A stretch of DNA of 28,679 bases from Bacillota bacterium (GTDB lineage: Bacteria > Bacillota > Clostridia > Christensenellales > Aristaeellaceae): contig JAEYRW010000181.1 of NCBI GenBank assembly GCA_023435435.1, positions 1 through 28,679 of the forward strand, given 5' to 3'. Within the stretch, counting starts at the first letter, position 1, and every line of letters begins with the position of its first letter. The notes beneath the pieces are model-generated. The model saw nothing but the letters and a program-made list of their open reading frames with translations. It was not told the origin of the DNA and did no database searches. Below are positions 7,552-14,592 of the stretch, piece after piece. The position numbers and the translations under genes were made by a program.

Positions 7552-7580
7552 AAAAAGCCGCTCCGAAAATCGGGAGCGGC
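7552..7580 (-). terminator. Rho-independent terminator of the AraC gene
   Basis: Read on the minus strand, GCCGCTCCC and GGAGCGGC form a GC-rich stem around GATTTTC and are followed directly by TTTTT (7556 to 7552). It lies 14 bases beyond the AraC stop codon and is a textbook terminator. Confidence 0.88.
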
Positions 7581-7593
7581 CCGGCGCATGCGC

Positions 7594-8421
7594 CTATTTG
7601 ACCGGGATCATGATCTCGACCTCGAATCTGTCCGCCTCCGCGTCCCACAGCAGATACCTTTCGATGGTGGGAAGGTCGATCTGGGTGTACGCGCTCTGGG
7701 GCATGAATTCACCGTAGACGCGCTTCCATGCCTTGCCAAGGGCGCCTTCCGAAATGGCGCCCGCCGCCGGAAAGACAAGGAAAGTCGTTCTCGGGTAAGA
7801 AAAGGGCTCAAACGCCGCGGGGTCGCCCGCGTATTCCACGCCGCACATGTAGTCGTTGTTGCCCTGTGCGTCAAAGCCGAAGCACAGTCCCAGTCCCAGC
7901 CCGAAATCCTTTGTCAGCGCCGCGAGCCGTTCAAACGACCCGTCCGCCTTGACGATGCCCCACGTGCCGCCCGCTTCGGGCGTCGTCCTGCGCACGCCCA
8001 CCACCGTGAACGCGTCCCTTTCAACGACCTTGTAGTTCATTTCCGTCCCTCCCGTGATCGTCATGGAAAATACCATGCGAGGACAGAACGTCAGCCGGAC
8101 GTCCGGCTTGCGCGCCTCCTGGGGTGAAACACCGTGGAGCCTCCGGAATGCCGCGGAAAACGCGTCGGCGGACTCGTATCCGTACTTGACCGCCACGTCC
8201 AGCACCCGCATGTCCGTCTCCCGCAGGTTCTGGGCCGCCACAGAGAGCCGCCGTCTGCGCACGTATTCCGAAAGCGGAATCCCCGTCATCGGCACGAACA
8301 TCCGCTGAATCACCGCGTAGGGCGTCAGGAAAAGCCGGCTCAACTCGTCGGTGTCGATTTCTCCGTCCAGATTCTCCTCAATATACCCGATCATCCGGTT
8401 CATCCGCTCGACCCACTCCAC
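7594..8421 (-). CDS. AraC-family transcriptional regulator with C-terminal GyrI-like effector domain
   Basis: This is a one-component regulator of the Rob/SoxS-plus-sensor type. From GTG 8421 it has 275 residues. The N-terminal part (about 1-105) is the double helix-turn-helix AraC domain: IDTDELSRLFLTPYAVIQRMF is the first HTH region and VAVKYGYESADAFSAAFRR with GVSPQEARK the second, the latter being the family signature. Residues about 130-275 form a GyrI-like domain (MNYKVVERDAFTVVGVRR, then PQSAYTQIDLPTIERYL) that should bind the inducer. The longer in-frame start at 8511 was rejected because GAGGAGG at 8429-8435 is properly spaced only for GTG 8421. Likely targets are the flavodoxin-GyrI operon directly downstream and its own promoter; this is inferred from position. 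Confidence 0.9.
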   Translation of the reverse strand: MEWVERMNRMIGYIEENLDGEIDTDELSRLFLTPYAVIQRMFVPMTGIPLSEYVRRRRLSVAAQNLRETDMRVLDVAVKYGYESADAFSAAFRRLHGVSPQEARKPDVRLTFCPRMVFSMTITGGTEMNYKVVERDAFTVVGVRRTTPEAGGTWGIVKADGSFERLAALTKDFGLGLGLCFGFDAQGNNDYMCGVEYAGDPAAFEPFSYPRTTFLVFPAAGAISEGALGKAWKRVYGEFMPQSAYTQIDLPTIERYLLWDAEADRFEVEIMIPVK

Positions 8422-8443
8422 TGCTCTCCCTCCTCGCAGGATG

Positions 8444-8454
8444 AGAATACCACA
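8444..8454 (-). promoter_or_regulatory. Possible extended -10 promoter of the AraC gene
   Basis: On the minus strand TGTGGTATTCT gives an extended -10 (TGG plus TATTCT). No -35 match is seen. The start site would fall almost on the Shine-Dalgarno sequence, giving a very short leader. The gene could instead be read through from the methyltransferase gene upstream. Confidence 0.3.
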
Positions 8455-8511
8455 ACGCGCGGCGAAGCATCCCAGATTCTGCGCACAAAAAAGAACGGGT
8501 CGCGGGGGCAA

Positions 8512-9276
8512 TCAGCCGCTGCGCGCCCTCATAAGCTCATACATCATGATCCCTGCCGCCACCGCCGCGTTGAGCGACTCCGCGCCGCCGCGCATGGGAA
8601 GCCGGACGAGGTGAGTCGCCGTTTGCCGCACCGCGTCCGAGATGCCGTGGGCCTCGCTCCCGACGACCAGAGTAAACCGTTCGCCGGTTTCGCCGCGCGC
8701 ATAAAAGTCTGTTCCGTTCAGGGCGGAACAGAGGATCGAATGCCCCTTTTCCCGCAGGGCGAAAAGCGCCCCGGCCAAATCGTCCGTCTGCGCGTAGGGC
8801 AGCCGAAAGCCCGAACCCATCGCCGCGCGCAGGACCTTGGGCGAAAGCGCGTCCGCGCAGCCTTCGCCGAATAAAATGCCCTGAAAGCCCGCCGCGTCCG
8901 CCGTGCGCCAGATGGTGCCCACGTTGCCCGGGTCCTGCACGCCGTCCAGCGCCACCACGCGGCGGGGCAGCTCGCCGGGCGGGACGGGGGAGGGGGCTTC
9001 GAACGCGGCGCAGATGCCCTGGGGGGTCTTCGTGTCCGTGGCGGCGCGCAAAACCTCCTCCGGGACCACGTGCGCGCGGCACGGAAGCGTCTCCAAAAAC
9101 ACGCTCTTTTCCCGCAGACCCATGGCTTCGCGCGGGGCGAGCCCGCAGGCCAGCGCCTCCCGGATCATGATCTCGCCCTCCACCAGAATCAGTCCAGCCT
9201 CCGCCCGCGCCGCGCGGCCCGACAGAGATTTGAGCAATCTGACGAACGGATTTTTCACGCTCGTGATCTCGTCCAT
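8512..9276 (-). CDS. TrmH/SpoU-family RNA 2'-O-methyltransferase
   Basis: This is an SPOUT-superfamily methyltransferase that transfers a methyl group from SAM to a ribose 2'-hydroxyl of rRNA or tRNA. The 254 residues start with an L30e-like substrate-binding domain (about 1-95, TSVKNPFVRLLKSL). The knotted catalytic domain follows with all three motifs: DPGNVGTIWRT (115-125, Asn118 and Arg124), GSEAHGIS (206-213) and LPMRGGAESLNAAVAAGI (226-243). Length and layout fit the 23S rRNA RlmB-like branch, but the exact nucleotide cannot be read off. GGAGG precedes ATG 9276 by 6-7 bases. The gene has its own promoter, divergent from serC. Confidence 0.93.
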   Translation of the reverse strand: MDEITSVKNPFVRLLKSLSGRAARAEAGLILVEGEIMIREALACGLAPREAMGLREKSVFLETLPCRAHVVPEEVLRAATDTKTPQGICAAFEAPSPVPPGELPRRVVALDGVQDPGNVGTIWRTADAAGFQGILFGEGCADALSPKVLRAAMGSGFRLPYAQTDDLAGALFALREKGHSILCSALNGTDFYARGETGERFTLVVGSEAHGISDAVRQTATHLVRLPMRGGAESLNAAVAAGIMMYELMRARSG

Positions 9277-9305
9277 CCCGTTCCTCCAAAGATTAGTCCG
9301 CCTCT

Positions 9306-9334
9306 ATTATACAGTCCGCGCGCGTGCCGCGCAA
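9306..9334 (-). promoter_or_regulatory. Promoter of the TrmH-family gene
   Basis: On the minus strand TTGCGC (9329-9334), a 17-base spacer and a perfect TATAAT (9306-9311) lie 30 bases before ATG 9276. The -10 is preceded directly by TG. Confidence 0.62.
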
Positions 9335-9460
9335 GCCGCATGAATGGCGAATGATGGGGAGGCGATTTTAAAAAACGTGCGGAAAACGCGCCTTCGTGTG
9401 CGCCAACGGCGATATTTTGTCTTTGCAACACAAACGTATCAAGAAGTTAAAGAAAACGGA

Positions 9461-9489
9461 TTGTGCTTTTTGGCCGACTTCTATATAAT
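9461..9489 (+). promoter_or_regulatory. Promoter of the serC-serA-DUF1015 operon
   Basis: TTGTGC (9461-9466), a 17-base spacer and a perfect TATAAT (9484-9489) lie 28 bases before the serC ATG. The leader is only about 22 bases, so no riboswitch or T-box fits here. The AT-rich stretch 9360-9480 between the two divergent promoters contains nothing else I can name. Confidence 0.75.
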
Positions 9490-9517
9490 CAATTTAACCA
9501 TCAATGGAGGTGTGTTT

Positions 9518-10603
9518 ATGCGGCGTGTCTATAATTTTGCGGCCGGGCCGTCCACCATGCCGGAGGCGGCGCTCCAAAAAGCGGCGGACGAACTATTGTC
9601 CTTTGGCGCGACGGGCATGTCCGTCATGGAAATGAGCCATCGCGCGAAGATGTACGTTGAGATCTTTGACGAGACCGAGGCGTTGGTGCGCGAGCTTATG
9701 AATGTGCCCGACGACTATGCGGTGCTCTTCCAGCACGGCGGTGCCATGGGCCAGTTCGCGGCTGTTCCCATGAACCTTATGGGCAGATCCGGCAAGGCCG
9801 ACTACGTCGATTCGGGCAATTTCGCCTCCGCCGCCATGAAGGAAGCGAAGAAGTACGGCGCGGCGCGCTGCGCCGCCTCCTCCGCCGATTCGGGCTATGC
9901 CCGCATTCCGGCGCTTGATCCCGCGGCGTTTGATTCCGGCGCGGATTATTTTCACATCACCACCAACAACACGATCTTTGGAACGCGTTACGACGTCATC
10001 CCGGACACGGGGGACGTTCCCCTTGTGGCGGACATGAGCTCGAACATCCTGAGCGAGGTCTACGACGTCTCGAAATTCGGGGTCATCTATGCCGGCGCGC
10101 AGAAGAACATCGGTCCCGCGGGGTTTGCGCTGGTCATCGTCAAAAAGGCGATCTTCGGCCGCGCGCTGCCCGTTACACCCGCCATTCTCAATTGGGAGAA
10201 GGAGGCGGACAAGGGCTCCATGCTGAATACGCCGCCGACCTTCGCCATCTACATGGCTGGACTTTGCCTCAAGTGGCTCAGGGATCTGGGCGGCGTTCGC
10301 GCCATCGAGAAGATCAACATCGAAAAAGCGAACATTCTCTATGATACGCTTGACGATTCGGATTTTTACCGGCCCGTGGTGAAAGAGAAAAAAGATCGTT
10401 CCCGCATGAATGTCACATTCAACACGCCGTCCTCGGAGCTCGACGAGCTCTTCGCCAAGGAGGCGGGGAAGGCGGGCCTCGCGAACCTCAAGGGGCACAG
10501 GATCGTGGGCGGCATTCGCGCCAGCATCTACAACGCCATGCCCGTGGACGGCGTCCGGGCGCTCACGGATTTCATGAAAAAATTCGAAACGGAGCACAAA
10601 TAG
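9518..10603 (+). CDS. serC: Phosphoserine aminotransferase
   Basis: This PLP enzyme makes O-phosphoserine from 3-phosphohydroxypyruvate and glutamate, the second step of serine synthesis. The 361 residues (E. coli 362) begin with the invariant RRVYNFAAGPSTMP and include SHRAKMY, FQHGGAMGQFAAVPMNL, TTNNTIFGTRY, DMSSNILSE and the cofactor lysine in YAGAQKNIGPAG (Lys at about 193). The C-terminus has LKGHRIVGGIRASIYNAMP, typical of SerC. ATG 9518 was chosen because GGAGG (9506-9510) precedes it by 7 bases; the longer frame from 9344 crosses the promoter. The stop codon is followed at once by the serA ATG. Confidence 0.98.
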   Translation: MRRVYNFAAGPSTMPEAALQKAADELLSFGATGMSVMEMSHRAKMYVEIFDETEALVRELMNVPDDYAVLFQHGGAMGQFAAVPMNLMGRSGKADYVDSGNFASAAMKEAKKYGAARCAASSADSGYARIPALDPAAFDSGADYFHITTNNTIFGTRYDVIPDTGDVPLVADMSSNILSEVYDVSKFGVIYAGAQKNIGPAGFALVIVKKAIFGRALPVTPAILNWEKEADKGSMLNTPPTFAIYMAGLCLKWLRDLGGVRAIEKINIEKANILYDTLDDSDFYRPVVKEKKDRSRMNVTFNTPSSELDELFAKEAGKAGLANLKGHRIVGGIRASIYNAMPVDGVRALTDFMKKFETEHK

Positions 10604-11782
10604 ATGTATCAGATCAAGACGCTCAATTCCATCTCCCCGGTGTATAAGGATGTGCTCGACAAAAATTACACTGTTTGCGCCGACTGCGAGCGCCCCGACG
10701 CAATCATCGTGCGCTCCGCAGACATGCACGCCTACGAGCTTTCCGAAAACACGCTCTGCGTGGCGCGTGCGGGCGCGGGCTACAACAACATTCCCGTGGA
10801 CGATTATGCCGTGCGCGGCGTCGTCGCGTTCAACACCCCCGGCGCCAACGCCAACGCGGTCAAGGAGCTGGTGCTCGCGGGAATGCTGCTTTCCTCGCGC
10901 AAAATCGCGGATGCCATGAACTGGTGCCTTACCATCGCAGACAAAGGCGCGGAGGTGGAAAAGCTCGTCGAGAAGGGCAAAAACCAGTTCGTCGGCCCCG
11001 AGCTCGCCGGAAAGACGCTGGGCGTCATCGGGCTGGGCGCGGTGGGGCGGCTCGTCGCCAACGCATCCGTCGCCCTCGAGATGAGCGTGCTGGGCCACGA
11101 TCCCTTCATTTCCGTGGACAACGCCTGGCTGCTCTCCCGCGCCGTTAAGCACGCAACGGACATGGATCAGTTGCTTGCCACCAGCGATTATGTCTCCGTG
11201 CACGTTCCGCTGTCCGATCAGACCAGGCACATGTTCGGGGCGGAAAGGCTTTCGAAGATGAAGCCGGGCGCCGTCCTCATGAATTTCTCGCGGGGCGGAC
11301 TGGTGGACAACGAGGCGGTGAAGGCGGCCTTGAATGCGGGCAGGCTGCGTGCCTACGTCACCGATTTCCCCTCCGCCGACCTGATCGGCGCGCCGGGTGT
11401 CATCTGCATTCCGCATCTGGGCGCGTCCACGCCCGAGAGCGAGGACAATTGCGTGGTGATGGCGTCCCGCCAGATCATGAACTATCTGGCGCGCGGCTCC
11501 ATCGTCAACGCCGTCAACTTCCCGGATTGCCCCCTCGGACCGGTGGCGAAGCCCAGGCTGGTGATCCTTCACAAGAACGTGCCAAACGTCATTCAGGCCG
11601 TTTTGAAGCTGGTGACGGAGTCCGAGGAGAACCTCAACATCGACGACATGGTCAACAAGTCCCGGGGCACGAACGCGGTTACGGTGCTCGACTTTGACCG
11701 CGCGCCCTCGGCGGAGCTCGTCGGGCGCATTTCGGCGCTTTTGACGACCTATCGGGTCAGGCTTCTGGCCTCGGAGGCATAA
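10604..11782 (+). CDS. serA: D-3-phosphoglycerate dehydrogenase with C-terminal ACT domain
   Basis: This enzyme oxidises 3-phosphoglycerate to 3-phosphohydroxypyruvate with NAD+, the committed step of serine synthesis. Among the 392 residues are the nucleotide-binding motif GVIGLGAVGR (140-149), the active-site loop NFSRGGLVDN with Arg230, and PHLGAST with His271. A short ACT-like regulatory domain runs from about 318 to 390, so serine feedback is plausible. Between Arg230 and His271 the usual E-P segment is replaced by YVTDFPSADL; I think this TDFP form is normal for clostridial short SerA, and an Asp (254 or 259) may serve in place of the catalytic Glu. The ATG directly follows the serC stop, and the stop codon overlaps the next ATG (TAATG). 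Confidence 0.96.
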   Translation: MYQIKTLNSISPVYKDVLDKNYTVCADCERPDAIIVRSADMHAYELSENTLCVARAGAGYNNIPVDDYAVRGVVAFNTPGANANAVKELVLAGMLLSSRKIADAMNWCLTIADKGAEVEKLVEKGKNQFVGPELAGKTLGVIGLGAVGRLVANASVALEMSVLGHDPFISVDNAWLLSRAVKHATDMDQLLATSDYVSVHVPLSDQTRHMFGAERLSKMKPGAVLMNFSRGGLVDNEAVKAALNAGRLRAYVTDFPSADLIGAPGVICIPHLGASTPESEDNCVVMASRQIMNYLARGSIVNAVNFPDCPLGPVAKPRLVILHKNVPNVIQAVLKLVTESEENLNIDDMVNKSRGTNAVTVLDFDRAPSAELVGRISALLTTYRVRLLASEA

Positions 11783-13017
11783 TGGCGGGCATGTTCCGCG
11801 CGCCGGGCTTTTCGTCGGGAGAGATTCTGCTCCCCGCCGCCCGCGTCGCGCTTGAAAAATGGGCCGTCATCGCCTGCGACCAGTTCACGTCCAATCCGGA
11901 TTACTGGCGCGCCGCGGAGGATTTTGTCGGCGACGCCCCCTCCACGCTCCGGCTGACCCTCCCGGAAATTTATCTCAACGACAGCGAGGCGCGCGCACAA
12001 AGCATCCGCGCGGCCATGTTGAAATCCCTCGAGGGAGGCTTGCTGGTTCCCGCCGTTTCAGACGGCTTCGTGCTCGTCGACCGGGAGACGTCCGGCGGGC
12101 ACAGGCTTGGGCTTGTAGGCCTCATCGATCTGGACGAGTACGACTATGCCCCCGGCGCGCGGACCCTCGTCCGGCCCACCGAGGGTACCATTCCCGCCCG
12201 CGTCCCGCCCCGGGCAAAAATCCGCGCGGGCGCGCCCATGGAACTGCCCCACGTCATGATGCTCATCGACGACCCGGCGGGCACGCTCATCGAGTCCGTC
12301 GCGGCCCGGCGGGAAGAGCTGCGGCCGCTGTACGACTTCCCGCTCATGCTGGGCGGCGGGCGCGCGGCGGGCTATGCCGTCGAGGGCGCGGCGGCGGAAG
12401 CGGCGATGGAGGCGCTGGACGGCCTCTATGAGAAGTCCGGCGGGCTTCTGTATGCGGTGGGGGATGGAAACCACTCCCTTGCGGCGGCGAAGAGCTGCTG
12501 GAACGAAATCAAACGGAACTGCACGCCGGAACAGGCGGCGGCGCACCCGGCGCGGTATGCCCTGGTGGAGCTCGTGAACATCCATTCGCCCGCCCTCGTC
12601 TTCGAGCCCATCCACCGGGTGGTGACGGGCGTGGACGGCGGCGAGGTGGCCGCCGCCTACGAAGAATCCCTTGCGGCGCGCGGCATTCCCGTCCGCGCGG
12701 GCAACGACGTGCGCATTCTTGCGGGGGAAACGGAAGTTGGGTACGGCTTCGATGCTCACCCCCTGGCGTCTCTCCAGGATTTTCTGTTGGAATTCGCCGC
12801 ACGGACGCCCGGCGCGGAAATCGATTATATCCACGGCGAAGACGAGCTGCGCGACCTGGTGAAAAAGGGCGGCGCGGGCTTTCTCGTGCGGGGCATCGAC
12901 AAGGGTGAGCTCTTCCCGGCGGTCCGCGAAAACGGCGTATTGCCCAGAAAGGCGTTTTCCATGGGCGAGGCACGCGACAAGCGGTACTATCTCGAGGCGC
13001 GCGCACTCTCAAATTGA
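11782..13017 (+). CDS. DUF1015 family protein in the serine operon
   Basis: This is a 411-residue cytoplasmic protein of the DUF1015 (COG4198) family, function unproven. Family marks are the N-terminal EKWAVIACDQFTSNPDYW (25-42), RPTEGTIPARVPPRAKIRAG (131-150), ELPHVMMLIDDP (154-165) and the motif YAVGDGNHSLAAAK (224-237). The last is the counterpart of the ADGHHR motif of other DUF1015 proteins; here Asn230 and Ser232 stand in for His and Arg. It resembles the DGxHR motif of ParB/Srx-fold proteins, a fold that includes archaeal free-serine kinase SerK. Its ATG overlaps the serA stop by one base, so the three genes are one coupled unit. No serB-type phosphatase is nearby, so a role in the last step or in control of phosphoserine is an attractive inference. 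Confidence 0.9.
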   Translation: MAGMFRAPGFSSGEILLPAARVALEKWAVIACDQFTSNPDYWRAAEDFVGDAPSTLRLTLPEIYLNDSEARAQSIRAAMLKSLEGGLLVPAVSDGFVLVDRETSGGHRLGLVGLIDLDEYDYAPGARTLVRPTEGTIPARVPPRAKIRAGAPMELPHVMMLIDDPAGTLIESVAARREELRPLYDFPLMLGGGRAAGYAVEGAAAEAAMEALDGLYEKSGGLLYAVGDGNHSLAAAKSCWNEIKRNCTPEQAAAHPARYALVELVNIHSPALVFEPIHRVVTGVDGGEVAAAYEESLAARGIPVRAGNDVRILAGETEVGYGFDAHPLASLQDFLLEFAARTPGAEIDYIHGEDELRDLVKKGGAGFLVRGIDKGELFPAVRENGVLPRKAFSMGEARDKRYYLEARALSN

Positions 13018-13046
13018 CACCGAATTTACCACTCCGACACACATCG

Positions 13047-13067
13047 GTAGGCGGCCTACTGTATAAT
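13047..13067 (+). promoter_or_regulatory. MATE promoter with a dyad in place of a normal -35 region
   Basis: A perfect TATAAT (13062-13067) has no recognisable -35 at 16-18 bases. Directly upstream is the inverted repeat GTAGGC-G-GCCTAC (13047-13059), where an activator or repressor could sit in the spacer. Predicted start is near 13074. No regulator gene adjoins the MATE gene. Confidence 0.5.
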
Positions 13068-13087
13068 ATCCAACAGTTAGGCATCGA

Positions 13088-13118
13088 ACAAGCGGTTGCG
13101 GAACGACCGCTTGTTTTT
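13088..13118 (+). terminator. Leader hairpin with U-tail in front of the MATE gene
   Basis: ACAAGCGGTTG (13088-13098) and CGACCGCTTGT (13104-13114) form an 11-bp stem (one G-U pair) with a 5-base loop, followed by TTTT. It has the form of an intrinsic terminator. It lies 14 bases after the predicted start of the MATE transcript and 16 bases before the start codon. It may end the serC-serA-DUF1015 transcript, attenuate the MATE transcript, or both. Confidence 0.6.
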
Positions 13119-13134
13119 GCGGAGGGGTGAGTCC

Positions 13135-14532
13135 ATGGGCGCAATCGGAACCGATCTTACAAAGGGTCATGTAACCAAACAGCTGGTTACCTTCGCCGTC
13201 CCGTTCATGCTGTCGAACGCGCTGCAGGCCGTGTATTCGATGGTGGACATGCTCATCGTGGGAAATGTGGTGGGGGAGACCGGCATTTCTGCCGTCAACA
13301 ACGCGAGCATGCTCGTCATGCTCATGACGACTCTTTGCATGGGCTTTTCCAGCAGCGGGCAGGTCTACATTGCCCAGCTCGTGGGCGCGGGCAAAAAGCG
13401 CGCGCTGAACGACGCCATCGGCACGCTTTTTACGACGATGTTTCTGCTGGCGGGCGTGATGACGGCCGTTTCGCTGCTTCTGTGCGACGTGCTTCTGCAC
13501 CTTTTGGATGTGCAGCCCGGGGCGTATGCCGGGGCGCGCAGCTATATGCTGATCTGCGGTGGCGGCATCGCCTTTACATACGGCTACAGCCTGATCTCGG
13601 CGGTTCTGCGCGGCATGGGCGAATCCCGGCGTCCGCTCCTGTTCATTGCCATCGCCTCGGTGGTCAACCTGATTCTCGACCTCTTATTCGTTGCGCTGTT
13701 CCATTGGGGCGTTGCGGGCGCCGCGTGGGCAACCATCATCGGGCAAGGCCTGAGCTTTCTCGTCTCCATCGTCTACCTGTACCGCCGCCGGGAGGCATTT
13801 GGGTTTGACTTCCGCCGCGAAAGCTTTCGCATCAAAAAGCCCGCGTTCCTGGTGCTCGTGCGGCTGGGCATCCCCTTTGCCATTCAGATGAGCGCCATCA
13901 GCATCTCCATGCTCTTCGTCAACCGCCTGATCAACACCTTTGGCGGGCTCTCGTGCTCGGCGGCGTTCGGCGTATCCTCGAAGGTGCAGCAGGTACCGGA
14001 CATCGTCTCGCGCTCCATCGGCATGGCCTCTTCCTCCATGATCGGCCAGAACCTCGCCGCCGGGGAAATCGAGCGCGCCAAAAAGGTGGTGCATACGGGC
14101 CTTTGGATGTGCGTTGCCATCTATGTGGTGGTGGTGTCCGTGCTGCTCGCCTTCCCGCGCGAAATCTTCAGCGTCTTCACAAAGGAGGAAAGCGTGCTCC
14201 GGTACGCCCGCGCGGCCGTGACCGCCTTTGCGGTTTCCAGTCCCGCGTTCATGATGATGCCGTCGTTCAACGCCTTCATCCAGGGAATTGGCAACGCCGT
14301 CTTCTCCCTCGTGGTGGCCATCACGGACGGGGTCGTCGCGCGTGTGAGCTTAAGCTGGCTTCTGGGCGTAGTGCTCGGGACGTCGTTTTTCGGAAATACC
14401 CTCGGCATGGGGGACCTCGGCCCGGCGTTCGGCTTTTTCCTCGGCTACAATCTCGCCGCCTATGTGACAGCCATTCCCAGTGCCGTCTATGTGGTCTCCG
14501 AGCGCTGGCGGAAGCGCGCGCTGTTGGTCTGA
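13135..14532 (+). CDS. MATE family efflux transporter
   Basis: This is a cation-coupled multidrug and toxin exporter of the MATE (NorM/DinF-like) family in the inner membrane. The 465 residues contain about twelve hydrophobic segments in two similar halves. The first half shows PFMLSNALQAVYSMVDMLIV and the TTLCMGFSSSGQVYIAQLVG stretch typical of MatE domains; the second starts near RLGIPFAIQMSAISISMLFV. The start used is ATG 13135, with GGAGG ending 10 bases upstream; an in-frame ATG at 13096 lies inside the leader hairpin and was rejected. Expression is probably controlled by the dyad promoter and leader hairpin. The substrate cannot be read from sequence. Confidence 0.94.
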   Translation: MGAIGTDLTKGHVTKQLVTFAVPFMLSNALQAVYSMVDMLIVGNVVGETGISAVNNASMLVMLMTTLCMGFSSSGQVYIAQLVGAGKKRALNDAIGTLFTTMFLLAGVMTAVSLLLCDVLLHLLDVQPGAYAGARSYMLICGGGIAFTYGYSLISAVLRGMGESRRPLLFIAIASVVNLILDLLFVALFHWGVAGAAWATIIGQGLSFLVSIVYLYRRREAFGFDFRRESFRIKKPAFLVLVRLGIPFAIQMSAISISMLFVNRLINTFGGLSCSAAFGVSSKVQQVPDIVSRSIGMASSSMIGQNLAAGEIERAKKVVHTGLWMCVAIYVVVVSVLLAFPREIFSVFTKEESVLRYARAAVTAFAVSSPAFMMMPSFNAFIQGIGNAVFSLVVAITDGVVARVSLSWLLGVVLGTSFFGNTLGMGDLGPAFGFFLGYNLAAYVTAIPSAVYVVSERWRKRALLV

Positions 14533-14548
14533 ACCGAATGGCAAACCC

Positions 14549-14586
14549 ACCTCCGGCATAAACATGTAATATCGTTTGCCGGAGGT
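14549..14586 (+). promoter_or_regulatory. Hairpin that sequesters the carboxypeptidase ribosome binding site
   Basis: ACCTCCGGCA (14549-14558) pairs perfectly with TGCCGGAGGT (14577-14586) around an 18-base loop. The right arm contains the GGAGG that should start translation at ATG 14593. On transcripts running in from the MATE gene the site would be hidden. A TAATAT-like -10 inside the loop would give a transcript without the left arm and so an open site. The following TATTTCT is a poor U-tail, so it is a weak terminator at best. Confidence 0.55.
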
Positions 14587-14592
14587 ATTTCT

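Noticed and set aside
9344..9517. N-terminal extension of serC
   Set aside because: The in-frame extension crosses the -35 and -10 elements, and GGAGG points to ATG 9518, where the conserved SerC N-terminus begins.
9593..11572. Very long open frame (659 codons) on the minus strand opposite serC and serA
   Set aside because: Same cause as above. It spans two recognisable genes and their junction, and no ribosome binding site or domain supports it.
13062..13134. Guanidine (mini-ykkC type) riboswitch in the MATE leader
   Set aside because: Only one hairpin is present, and the paired ACGR-loop hairpins of that class are absent.
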